41,455 nt of DNA, from contig JACQSM010000023.1 in NCBI GenBank assembly GCA_016205965.1, positions 1 through 41,455 of the forward strand, given 5' to 3'. The position numbers and the translations under genes are program-made. The notes beneath the pieces are model-generated. The model was not told the DNA's origin, made no database searches, and saw only the letters and a program-made list of their open reading frames with translations. Below, piece after piece: positions 6,242 through 13,183 of the stretch (its first letter is position 1; each line of letters begins with the position of its first letter). The DNA is from Candidatus Uhrbacteria bacterium (GTDB lineage: Bacteria; Patescibacteriota; Patescibacteriia; SG8-24).

Positions 6242-7596
6242 TGTCCCTCAAACCCCGCGTTCCCGATTTCAAGGAGCTCCTGCGCAAGGTGCGCGAGACC
6301 CTGTTCCGGCGGGAAGACGCCAAGCTCGGGTCGCTGGTCGAAATGACCGGCGACGAAGAGATGTCGCATCTGCTGGACACGCTGCCGCTGAAAGAAAAGC
6401 GGCGGCTCTTTTTGGCATTGCCGCCCGAACGTCGGGTCCGGGTGCTCGAGCATTTGAGCGCCTACGGCTCCGGCGTGATCCTGGCCGCGCTGCCCAAGGA
6501 CGCCGTCGCCGTCATGATCGCGGCCGCCGAGTCCGACGACGCCGTCGATATCATCCAGATGCTCGACGACCCGATGCGCTCGAGGGTGATCGCCGATCTG
6601 CGCGTTGCCGACCCGCGCGGCCTCCTGCCGCTCTTGGGTTTCGACGCCGAAACCGCCGGCGGTCTGATGCAGACCGAGTTGGCCAAGTTCAAGCCGCAGG
6701 CCGCGATCGAGGAGGTCAGGCGCAGCCTGGCGCCCGGCGGCGGCAAACCCAAGAAAACCCAGGCGGTATACGTCGTGGACGATAACGACGCGCTGGTCGG
6801 CGTCGTACCGCTCATCCACCTGATCTCGGTTCCGGCGACGGCGACGCTGCAGGAGGTCATGACGGCGCCCTCCGTGACCGTGCCGGCGACGCTCCGCCAG
6901 GCCGAAGTCGCCCAGCTCTTCGACGATCACAACGCCACCGAATTGCCGGTGGTCGGGCCGCGCGGCCGGCTCCTGGGCCGGATCACGGCCGACGACATCT
7001 TCGAGGTCATGGAGAGCGAGTATGCCGAAGACATCGCCCGCTTGACCGGCGTGCCCGAAGACGACCGCATCACCGACCCGGTATTCGTGACCGTGCGCCG
7101 CCGTCTGCCCTGGCTGGTCGTCAACCTGGGCACGGCCGTGCTGGCCTCGTTCGTCGTCGGCTTGTTCCAGGCGACGATCGCCGAAGTCGTGATTCTGGCC
7201 GCGATCATGCCGATCATCGCCGGCATGGGCGGCAACGCCGCCACCCAGACGCTCGGCGTCGCCGTCCGGGCCATCGCCCTCGGCGAACTTCATCATTTGA
7301 ATACGAGGCGGGCCGTCGCCAGGCAGGTCGCCGCCGGCACGATCAACGGTTTGGTTACCGGGTTGATCATGGCCGGACTGGCTCTGGCCTGGACCGGCAA
7401 GAAGGATCTGGCCGGCGTCATCGCCGTCGCCATGACCGTCAATCTTTTCATCGCCGGACTGGGCGGCGCCGCCGTGCCGATCATCCTCAAGCGGTTCAAG
7501 ATCGATCCGGCCTTGGCCTCGTCGGTGTTCGTCACCACCATGACCGACTGCTGCGGATTTTTCGTCTTCCTCGGATTAGCCAGCGTGGTATTATAA
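6238..7596 (+). CDS. mgtE: Magnesium transporter MgtE
   Basis: Mg2+ channel/transporter of the MgtE family, 452 aa, in the cytoplasmic membrane. The order is an N-terminal superhelical MgtE_N domain (about 1-130, with HLLDTLPLKEKRRLFLALPP), a pair of CBS domains (about 140-265, with TELPVVGPRGRLLGRITADD) and a C-terminal channel domain of about five helices. That domain includes the signature GGNAATQTLGVAVRAIALGE and ends TDCCGFFVFLGLA. In the known family the N and CBS domains sense intracellular Mg2+ and gate the pore. The gene overlaps the delta-subunit stop (ATGA), placing it in the oxidoreductase transcript. Supplying Mg2+ for the TPP enzyme and kinase is a plausible but untested reason. 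The last codons contain an extended -10 for pduL. Confidence 0.93.
   Translation: MMSLKPRVPDFKELLRKVRETLFRREDAKLGSLVEMTGDEEMSHLLDTLPLKEKRRLFLALPPERRVRVLEHLSAYGSGVILAALPKDAVAVMIAAAESDDAVDIIQMLDDPMRSRVIADLRVADPRGLLPLLGFDAETAGGLMQTELAKFKPQAAIEEVRRSLAPGGGKPKKTQAVYVVDDNDALVGVVPLIHLISVPATATLQEVMTAPSVTVPATLRQAEVAQLFDDHNATELPVVGPRGRLLGRITADDIFEVMESEYAEDIARLTGVPEDDRITDPVFVTVRRRLPWLVVNLGTAVLASFVVGLFQATIAEVVILAAIMPIIAGMGGNAATQTLGVAVRAIALGELHHLNTRRAVARQVAAGTINGLVTGLIMAGLALAWTGKKDLAGVIAVAMTVNLFIAGLGGAAVPIILKRFKIDPALASSVFVTTMTDCCGFFVFLGLASVVL
7586..7594 (+). promoter_or_regulatory. Extended -10 element (TGG TATTAT)
   Basis: TGGTATTAT lies within the last codons of mgtE, 8 nt before the pduL ATG. A start site about 7 nt after the box would give an almost leaderless mRNA. 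No -35 match is seen. Confidence 0.4.
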
Positions 7597-7602
7597 CGCC
7601 GT

Positions 7603-8172
7603 ATGAGTGCCATCATTCCCATCGAAGTTTCGGCCCGTCACGTCCATCTTTCGCAGCGCGATCAGGACGTACTGTTCGGACCCGGCTATGCCATGAAGAT
7701 TTTGAAACCGCTGTCGCAGACCGGCCAGTGGGCGGCAGAGGAAAAAGTCGTCGTCAAGGGGCCGAAGGGGGAGATCGAATGTCGCGTCCTGGGGCCGTGC
7801 CGCAAACAGACCCAGATCGAACTGGCGCAATCCGACGCCGTCCGCATCGGCATCAAGGCGCCGGTGCGCTTGTCGGGCGATCTCAAAGGCTCGGGCGCAT
7901 GTTCCGTGGGCGGCCCCAAGGGGTCTGTCAATCTGCCCGAGGGCGCCATCGTCGCCTTGCGCCATCTCCATATTTCCGACGATGAAGCGGCCAAGATCGG
8001 CGTCAAAAGCGGCGACGTCATCGCCGTCAACGTCGCCGGCGACCGCGGCATGACCGTCAAACGGATCCATGTCCGCGTCGATCCCAGCTTCCGCATGAAC
8101 ATCCACCTCGATACCGACGAAGGCAACGCCGCCGGCCTGGGCATGCAGGGCGGCTCCGGCGAACTGGCCTGA
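7603..8172 (+). CDS. pduL: Phosphate propanoyltransferase (PduL-type phosphotransacylase)
   Basis: PduL-family phosphotransacylase (189 aa): acyl-CoA + phosphate to acyl-phosphate + CoA. It is unrelated in sequence to Pta. Family signatures are VSARHVHLSQRDQDVLFG at the N-terminus, GPCRKQTQIELAQSDAVRIG in the middle, LRHLHIS, and HLDTDEGNAAGL at the C-terminus. The His residues in HVH and HLH bind the zinc ions. It lacks the N-terminal encapsulation peptide of microcompartment versions, so it is cytosolic. It lies 6 bp after mgtE and 5 bp before acetate kinase, linking the acyl-CoA made upstream to ATP synthesis downstream. The preferred acyl chain is not determined. Confidence 0.93.
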   Translation: MSAIIPIEVSARHVHLSQRDQDVLFGPGYAMKILKPLSQTGQWAAEEKVVVKGPKGEIECRVLGPCRKQTQIELAQSDAVRIGIKAPVRLSGDLKGSGACSVGGPKGSVNLPEGAIVALRHLHISDDEAAKIGVKSGDVIAVNVAGDRGMTVKRIHVRVDPSFRMNIHLDTDEGNAAGLGMQGGSGELA

Positions 8173-8177
8173 ACAAT

Positions 8178-9332
8178 ATGTATTTCATCATCAACTCGGG
8201 CAGCTCCAGCCTCAAGTTCAAGGTGTTCGGGCCGAAGCTGGAAGAGAAAGCGTCCGGCATCGTCGAACGCATCGGTTTGGCCGATTCTTTTCTGAAATAC
8301 GCCGTCGGCGGCGCCGAGAAGCGCCGCGATTTTTCCCAGGGCGTCGACGATCACAAAGAGGCGCTGCGTCACGTCTTCGCGGCGCTTGCCGATGTCGGCA
8401 TCAACGCCGCCGAGGTCTCTGCCTTCGGTCATCGCGTCGTCCATGGCGGCGAAGATTTCACCGAACCGACCGTGATCACCGCGGCGGTGTTAAAAAAACT
8501 CCAAGGTTACAACCGGCTCGCTCCGCTCCATAATCCGGCGAACTTGATGGGCATCGACGCCTGCCGCCAGATCTTGCCGAAAGCGCCCAACGTGGCCGTG
8601 TTCGACACCGCCTTTTACAAGACGCTGCCCGACTTTGCCTTCGTCTACGCGCTGCCTTGGGAGTATTACAAGAAGCACAAGATCAGAAAGTACGGTTTTC
8701 ATGGCATCTCGCACCGTTTCGTGGCCGAAGAGGCGGCGCGCCGGCTCGGCAAACCGTTCGGCAAATTGCGCATCGTGTCCTGCCACCTGGGCAGCGGCTC
8801 GTCGGTCACGGCGGTCAAGTTCGGCAAGGCCGTCGACACCACCATGGGCTTCACCCCGCTCGAAGGCCTGACCATGTCGACCCGCTGCGGCGACATCGAT
8901 CCGGCGATTCCGCTGTACCTGATGCGCACCTTCAAGATGTCCGAGGCCGAAGTCGACGACGTGCTCAACAAAAAGTCCGGTCTGCTCGGCGTTTCCGGCT
9001 ACAAGGACCTGCGCGAGGTCATGGCCGCGGCCGGAATTCCGACGCCGGGGTTCGTCTTCAAGAAAAAAGTTTCGGCCGAGGGCAAGTATCGGGCGCGCCT
9101 GGCGATCGAGATATTCTGTTACGACGCGGCCCGCTATGTCGGCCAATTCGCGGCCATCATGGGCGGCGCCGACGCCGTCGTCTTCACCGCCGGCATCGGC
9201 GAGCGCAGCGAATACATCCGCAAGAAGGTCATGGTCATGGTCTCGCTGCCCGGCCGTCCCAAAGTCATGGTCGTGCCGACCAACGAAGAATTGATGATCG
9301 CCCGGGAGACGAAAAAAATCCTTGCGCGATAA
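8178..9332 (+). CDS. ackA: Acetate kinase
   Basis: Acetate/propionate kinase (ASKHA superfamily, 384 aa) making ATP from acyl-phosphate and ADP. Conserved parts seen are IINSGSSSLKFKVF at the N-terminus, HRVVHGG (about residue 91), VFDTAFYKTLP, YGFHGISHRFV, the phosphate-binding HLGSGSSVTAVKFGKAVDTT, the signature GLTMSTRCGDIDPAIPLYL, and FTAGIGERSEYIR near the C-terminus. Length is slightly under the usual 400. It completes the module oxidoreductase, PduL and AckA. The gene is followed by an accessory patch of unrelated genes. Confidence 0.94.
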   Translation: MYFIINSGSSSLKFKVFGPKLEEKASGIVERIGLADSFLKYAVGGAEKRRDFSQGVDDHKEALRHVFAALADVGINAAEVSAFGHRVVHGGEDFTEPTVITAAVLKKLQGYNRLAPLHNPANLMGIDACRQILPKAPNVAVFDTAFYKTLPDFAFVYALPWEYYKKHKIRKYGFHGISHRFVAEEAARRLGKPFGKLRIVSCHLGSGSSVTAVKFGKAVDTTMGFTPLEGLTMSTRCGDIDPAIPLYLMRTFKMSEAEVDDVLNKKSGLLGVSGYKDLREVMAAAGIPTPGFVFKKKVSAEGKYRARLAIEIFCYDAARYVGQFAAIMGGADAVVFTAGIGERSEYIRKKVMVMVSLPGRPKVMVVPTNEELMIARETKKILAR

Positions 9333-9350
9333 AACCGCGTCTGCTATTTT
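9322..9350 (+). promoter_or_regulatory. Sigma70-type promoter with extended -10
   Basis: TTGCGC (9322-9327), 17 bp, then TATTTT (9345-9350) preceded by TGC. It overlaps the end of ackA. The expected start site is 3-5 nt before the ATG at 9361. Confidence 0.45.
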
Positions 9351-9360
9351 CCGGGCCGCC

Positions 9361-9681
9361 ATGACCCGGCGACATATGAACAACGAAGAAATCATCATTA
9401 AAAAGCTCATCGATATCGATGAGAAGCTCGGTAACGTCGTTACTCGGGATGAGTTCGGCGATTTTAAGGATTTCGTCACCACCCAATTCGACCGCCAGGG
9501 CGTCATCCTGCAACGAGTCGATCTTGAGGTGAAGGCCGCGCACACACGCCTGGGCCGGGTCGAAGATCGCCTCGATGGCATTGAAGAACATCTCGCTGGG
9601 GTAACCGAGCAGCTTGGTGGTCTGAACGATCGTTTCGATACGCATTTGCGGGAAAACGGCGACCGACCTCGGCTTGCCTAG
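9361..9681 (+). CDS. Small coiled-coil hypothetical protein
   Basis: An acidic, heptad-rich protein of about 106 aa with no recognisable enzyme domain. From IIIKKLIDIDEKLGNVV to the end, hydrophobic residues recur at i, i+3/4 (RVDLEVKAAHTRLGRVEDRL, then GIEEHLAGVTEQLGGLNDRF). This points to a long coiled coil and probably oligomerisation. Two starts are possible: ATG at 9361 (MTRRHMNNEE) and ATG at 9376 (MNNEEII). The candidate promoter ending at 9350 allows both. There is no signal peptide or membrane segment. Short coiled-coil proteins like this are common orphans, and no function can be assigned. It converges on the minus-strand membrane-protein gene. Confidence 0.65.
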   Translation: MTRRHMNNEEIIIKKLIDIDEKLGNVVTRDEFGDFKDFVTTQFDRQGVILQRVDLEVKAAHTRLGRVEDRLDGIEEHLAGVTEQLGGLNDRFDTHLRENGDRPRLA

Positions 9682-9710
9682 GAAAGAAAAACCGCCCCGA
9701 GGGGGCGGTT
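9682..9710 (-). terminator. Intrinsic terminator of the 302-aa membrane protein gene
   Basis: AACCGCCCC (9690-9698) pairs with GGGGCGGTT (9702-9710) around a GAG loop. Read on the minus strand it is followed by TTTCTTTC. The stop codon of the minus-strand gene lies at the edge of the stem. On the plus strand only a weak T-run follows, so action on the coiled-coil gene is less certain. Confidence 0.7.
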
Positions 9711-10617
9711 ATGCTTTGAAGGGCCGGCAGACTTTTGCCTTGAGGGCCCGGTAGCGGAGCTTGATCGGCCGGCGGGCGGGGGTCGCAGGGCCGCCATCGC
9801 CGCAGAGCAGATAGTTGAGCGCGGCCTCGTCAGGCAGAGCGTACTTGGCCTCCTCGAGCTTTTTTGCGGCGGTGCCGGTTGCATCCATGATCAAGTTCAC
9901 CAAGGTGACGCCGGAGAAGACAGTGAACAAGCATGCCAGAGCAAAGCCGAAGGAATCGGCACCATCCAGGCCAACCAGCATGCCGATGCCGACGACGATG
10001 AGCAGCAGCAATGGCATGAACGCCAGGCAGAGGTAGCGCAGCGGCGTCTTCCAGCGCGGCAAGAAGATGCTGCCGTCGTTCTCGATGAGCGAATCGCTCG
10101 GACCGGGTCTCAGGTTGGCCCGCCAATCGATGCCGCGCATGCCCATGAGCAGCATGACCGTCACGATCACCAGCGAGACGACGTAGCGGATCGTCAGCAC
10201 AGCGCCGACGACCACCGGCTGCACCGTGTAGGCGAACAAGCGCCGCCGCCGCAGGGCGCATTCGTCGTGCGGGGCCGGGTCGATCATCATCGTCAGCCAG
10301 GGATAGTCCCAGCGCTCCTGCACCGGCTTGGGGAAACATTCGGCCGGAATCATGAAGTTGATTTCGGCCTTGGCGATTCGGTCGCCTTTGTCCGTCACGA
10401 TTTCAGCGCTGACATGCTCCAAACCCGGCTGACGAAATGAAACGTAAGTGCCACCATCGGACAGCGGCACTGTGTGGCCGTCGGCGCAGTAGACGTGAAC
10501 CAGGGCCGTCTTGGCACCCGATGCCTTGATGGCGTCCAGGGTCGCCTTGTCGACGCACCAGCGGATCGGCACTGACGGATTTTGAATCTCCTGCACATCA
10601 ACATGGAGCTCGAACAT
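9709..10617 (-). CDS. Hypothetical membrane protein (302 aa)
   Basis: I do not recognise this protein. The first 125 or so residues look like a soluble beta-rich domain (MFELHVDVQEIQNPSVPIRW, then TYVSFRQPGLEHVSAEIV). The rest contains about three hydrophobic helices: VVVGAVLTIRYVVSLVIVTV, LCLAFMPLLLLIVVGIGMLV, and FALACLFTVFSGVTLVNLIM. A short soluble tail ends in basic residues (RRPIKLRYRALKAKVCRPF). There is no N-terminal signal peptide, so the first domain probably stays in the cytoplasm. The gene is a self-contained unit: a near-consensus promoter (10666-10694), AGGAGG 4 nt before the ATG, and its own terminator. It points against the surrounding operons, which suggests an inserted or independently regulated gene. 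Confidence 0.75.
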   Translation of the reverse strand: MFELHVDVQEIQNPSVPIRWCVDKATLDAIKASGAKTALVHVYCADGHTVPLSDGGTYVSFRQPGLEHVSAEIVTDKGDRIAKAEINFMIPAECFPKPVQERWDYPWLTMMIDPAPHDECALRRRRLFAYTVQPVVVGAVLTIRYVVSLVIVTVMLLMGMRGIDWRANLRPGPSDSLIENDGSIFLPRWKTPLRYLCLAFMPLLLLIVVGIGMLVGLDGADSFGFALACLFTVFSGVTLVNLIMDATGTAAKKLEEAKYALPDEAALNYLLCGDGGPATPARRPIKLRYRALKAKVCRPFKA

Positions 10618-10665
10618 GGCTCCTCCTATTGTCGAAGAACGTGAAACGGCGTAATTGCCGGCGAG

Positions 10666-10694
10666 AATATATCAGCGGCGTGTCTGAAAGTCAA
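10666..10694 (-). promoter_or_regulatory. Sigma70 promoter of the 302-aa gene
   Basis: On the minus strand: TTGACT, 17 bp, TATATT. The expected start site lies about 40 nt upstream of the ATG, and AGGAGG precedes the ATG. This is one of the best promoter matches in the window. Confidence 0.75.
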
Positions 10695-10733
10695 GATAAA
10701 TAAAAGCCGCCCCTGAAGAAAATCCAGGGGCGG
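10694..10733 (-). terminator. Intrinsic terminator of the 99-aa gene
   Basis: Minus-strand reading: CCGCCCCTG, a 9-nt loop, CAGGGGCGG, then CTTTTATTTATCTT. The stem is 10707-10715 with 10725-10733. It overlaps the -35 region of the 302-aa gene promoter at its far end, so the two units are packed back to front. Confidence 0.7.
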
Positions 10734-10772
10734 GCGAGAGGTTTTTGCCGGCGGCGGGACGGCCCAGCTTGG

Positions 10773-11072
10773 TCAGCGGCGCCGGCGGCGGTTGGGCTTG
10801 CTGGCGCCGGAGGACCCGCCCGAGAAGGTGGGCGTCCGCAGCGGCGGCCGCGTGTCGATGTAAACCAGCTCGCGCTGGCCGCCGCTGCGGACGGGCGGCT
10901 CGACCGCCGGCATTGCCGCCGCCTTCATCATGTCATCCCCCTGGGCTGCCTCGGCGGCCGCCTCCGTCTTGAGTTTGGTCTTGGCGACCTCCTTCTGCTC
11001 GCGCAGACGGCTGCGCAGGATGGTCTTGGGGCGGGCTTGGGCGGAAGGAACCTTCTTCTGGGCGTCGGGCAT
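10773..11072 (-). CDS. Small basic hypothetical protein (99 aa)
   Basis: A low-complexity, basic protein I do not recognise. The N-terminal half is rich in Lys/Arg (PKTILRSRLREQKEVAKTKL) and probably helical. An Ala-rich linker and a Pro-rich, probably disordered segment follow, ending in SGASKPNRRRRR. The strongly cationic tail suggests binding to nucleic acid or another polyanion, but this is an inference from composition. The gene looks genuine because it has a consensus promoter (TTGACA-17-TATCCT), GAGGAG 6 nt before its ATG, and a strong terminator. It is transcribed away from lepA across a 181-bp intergenic region. Confidence 0.65.
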   Translation of the reverse strand: MPDAQKKVPSAQARPKTILRSRLREQKEVAKTKLKTEAAAEAAQGDDMMKAAAMPAVEPPVRSGGQRELVYIDTRPPLRTPTFSGGSSGASKPNRRRRR

Positions 11073-11124
11073 TTAAGCTCCTCGGTTCAGTCAGGCACGA
11101 TGCCGGACCGTATTGATTAAAGGC

Positions 11125-11153
11125 AGGATAGCATATTTTCCCGACTTTGTCAA
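11125..11153 (-). promoter_or_regulatory. Sigma70 promoter of the 99-aa gene
   Basis: On the minus strand: a perfect TTGACA, 17 bp, TATCCT. It is divergent from the lepA promoter at 11204-11232. Confidence 0.8.
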
Positions 11154-11172
11154 GGATGTGACGGTAATATTT

Positions 11173-11186
11173 GGCTAAAATTAGCC
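11173..11186. promoter_or_regulatory. Inverted repeat between divergent promoters
   Basis: GGCTAA-AA-TTAGCC lies between the minus-strand promoter at 11125-11153 and the lepA promoter at 11204-11232. It could be an operator or a weak hairpin. There is no direct sign of which protein would bind. Confidence 0.35.
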
Positions 11187-11203
11187 TTATTCAAGCAAAA
11201 ACA

Positions 11204-11232
11204 TTGCCAGGCCAGCCAGTCAACCGTATAGT
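11204..11232 (+). promoter_or_regulatory. Sigma70 promoter of lepA
   Basis: TTGCCA, 17 bp, TATAGT. The start site is expected near 11239, giving a leader of about 15 nt without a Shine-Dalgarno. Confidence 0.65.
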
Positions 11233-11253
11233 GCTGTCAAAGCAAAAAGCCGC

Positions 11254-13056
11254 ATGGATCGGACTAGAAACTTCTGCATAATCGCCCACATTGACCACGG
11301 CAAGTCGACCCTCTCGGATCGGCTTATTGAAGTTACCGGCACGGTCTCCAAGCGCGACATGCAGCCGCAGCTCCTCGACCAGATGGATATCGAGCGCGAG
11401 CGGGGCATCACCATCAAGCTCCAGCCGGTCCGCATGCACTACAAATCCAAGGATGGCCAAGAATACCTATTGAATCTGATCGACACCCCCGGCCACGTCG
11501 ACTTCACCTACGAAGTCTCACGATCGCTGGCTGCCGTCGAAGGCGCGATCCTTCTGGTCGACGCCACCCAAGGCGTCCAAGCCCAGACCATCGGCAACCT
11601 CTACCTGGCGCTCGAACAGAACCTGACCATCATTCCGGTCGTCAACAAGATCGACATGCCCAGCGCCGAACCCGAGAAGGCTCGCGAAGAGCTTGTTCGC
11701 TTGCTCGGCTGCGCGCCCGAGGACGTCCTCTTCGCCTCCGGAAAAACCGGTCAGGGCGTTCCCGAAATTCTCGAAGAGGTCATCAAACGCGTGCCGCCGC
11801 CCAAGGGTGATCCGTCCAAGCCGCTGCGCGCCTTGGTATTCGATTCGTCGTACGACGATTACAAAGGCGTCGTCGCCTTCGTCCGCGTCATCGACGGCAG
11901 CATCAAGCGAGCCGACAAGATGCATCTGGCGGCGACCTCGACGACCAGCGAAACGCTCGAAGTCGGCTACTTCACGCCGAAATACGCGACCGCCGAATCG
12001 ATCACCGCCGGCGAAATCGGCTACGTCGTCACCGGCCTCAAAGACATCTCCGCCTGCCGCGTCGGCGACACCGTCACCGTGCCGGACTACAAAGCCAGGA
12101 ACGTCGTGCCGCTCGAGGGCTATAAGACCGTCAACCCGATGGTCTTCGCCGGCCTGTTCCCAGCCGAGGGCGACGAGTTCGACAAGCTGCGCGAGGCCAT
12201 GCTGCGGCTCAAACTTAACGACGCCGCGCTCCAGTTCGAGCCCGAGCATTCGCCGGCGCTGGGCTTCGGTTTCCGCTGCGGCCTGCTCGGCCTGCTCCAC
12301 CTCGAGATCGTCCAGGAAAGGCTCAAGCGCGAATATAATCTCGAGGTCATCGTGACCGTACCGTCGGTCGCCTACCGCGTCACCAAAACTTCGGGCGAGG
12401 TCATCGTCGTCAAGTCGCCGGCCGATCTGCCCGACCCGTCGTCGATCAGGCAGATCGAAGATCCGTGGATGAAAGTCGATATCGTTTCGCCGCGCGATCA
12501 CCTCGGCGCCATCATGGCCTTCGTCCAGGAGAAGCGCGGCCTCTACAAAGACACCGAATACCTGGGCAATGACGAAACCGGCCGGGTCATCTTGCATTAC
12601 GAAGTCCCGTTGTCGTCGCTCTTGGTCGATTTCTATGATAACTTGAAGAACGCGTCGTCCGGCTACGCCTCGCTCAATTACGAGTTCCTCGAATACCGCA
12701 AGGCCGACGTCGTCAAACTCGATATTTTGGTGGCCGAAGATCAGGTCGAAGCCCTGGCCTCGATCGTCTACGCCGATTCGGCCCAGCGCGTCGGCCGCCG
12801 CATCGTCGAGAAGCTCAAAGAGACGCTGCCGCGCCAGCAGTTCGAGGTCAAAATTCAGGCCGCGGTCGGCGGCAAGATCGTCGCTTCCGAGCGCATCACC
12901 GCCTATCGCAAGGACGTCACCGGCTATCTGTACGGCGGCGACGTCACCCGCAAGCGCAAGCTGCTCGAAAAGCAGAAGAAGGGCAAGAAGCGCATGATGA
13001 AATCGGGCCGCATCGACATCCCGCCCGAGGCTTACATGGCCGTACTCAAGAAATAA
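11254..13056 (+). CDS. lepA: Elongation factor 4 (LepA)
   Basis: Translational GTPase EF4/LepA (600 aa), a cytoplasmic ribosome-associated factor proposed to back-translocate or remodel stalled ribosomes and to help 30S assembly. The G-domain motifs are intact: AHIDHGKST (G1, residues 11-19), RGITIK (G2), DTPGHVDF (G3), NKID (G4). The family-specific C-terminal domain is present, with KRKLLEKQKKGKKRMMKSGR followed by PPEAYMAVLKK at the very end. Length is typical. The start MDRTRNFCIIAHIDHGKST is standard. It is driven by the promoter at 11204-11232 and is followed within 4 bp by a short membrane-peptide gene and then recJ. Confidence 0.96.
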   Translation: MDRTRNFCIIAHIDHGKSTLSDRLIEVTGTVSKRDMQPQLLDQMDIERERGITIKLQPVRMHYKSKDGQEYLLNLIDTPGHVDFTYEVSRSLAAVEGAILLVDATQGVQAQTIGNLYLALEQNLTIIPVVNKIDMPSAEPEKAREELVRLLGCAPEDVLFASGKTGQGVPEILEEVIKRVPPPKGDPSKPLRALVFDSSYDDYKGVVAFVRVIDGSIKRADKMHLAATSTTSETLEVGYFTPKYATAESITAGEIGYVVTGLKDISACRVGDTVTVPDYKARNVVPLEGYKTVNPMVFAGLFPAEGDEFDKLREAMLRLKLNDAALQFEPEHSPALGFGFRCGLLGLLHLEIVQERLKREYNLEVIVTVPSVAYRVTKTSGEVIVVKSPADLPDPSSIRQIEDPWMKVDIVSPRDHLGAIMAFVQEKRGLYKDTEYLGNDETGRVILHYEVPLSSLLVDFYDNLKNASSGYASLNYEFLEYRKADVVKLDILVAEDQVEALASIVYADSAQRVGRRIVEKLKETLPRQQFEVKIQAAVGGKIVASERITAYRKDVTGYLYGGDVTRKRKLLEKQKKGKKRMMKSGRIDIPPEAYMAVLKK

Positions 13057-13060
13057 TTTT

Positions 13061-13174
13061 ATGGCGATGAAACTCCGCAGAAAGACCATCAAGAAAATCG
13101 TCTGGACGGTATTTTCGACGCTCGTGGTGGTGGTGACGATTTTGGGCACCATCGGGCCGGCGTTCACCGGCTGA
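13061..13174 (+). CDS. Single-helix membrane peptide (37 aa)
   Basis: This ORF is too short for the supplied track. It reads MAMKLRRKTIKKIVWTVFST, then LVVVVTILGTIGPAFTG, then TGA. A strongly basic N-terminus is followed by one hydrophobic stretch, the pattern of a small inner-membrane protein with its N-terminus in the cytoplasm. It sits 4 bp after lepA and 9 bp before recJ, preceded by the AT-rich start context (ttttATG) used by its neighbours. From memory, short peptides of this form (KKIVWT...V...G) recur in Patescibacteria genomes, but I cannot check this. Function is unknown. Conservation of the peptide at this locus would settle whether it is real. Confidence 0.6.
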   Translation: MAMKLRRKTIKKIVWTVFSTLVVVVTILGTIGPAFTG

Positions 13175-13183
13175 TAGCGTCCT

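Noticed and set aside
11073-11253. Possible tRNA or small RNA in the 181-bp gap
   Set aside because: No cloverleaf or T-arm sequence is found. The gap is accounted for by two divergent promoters and one inverted repeat.
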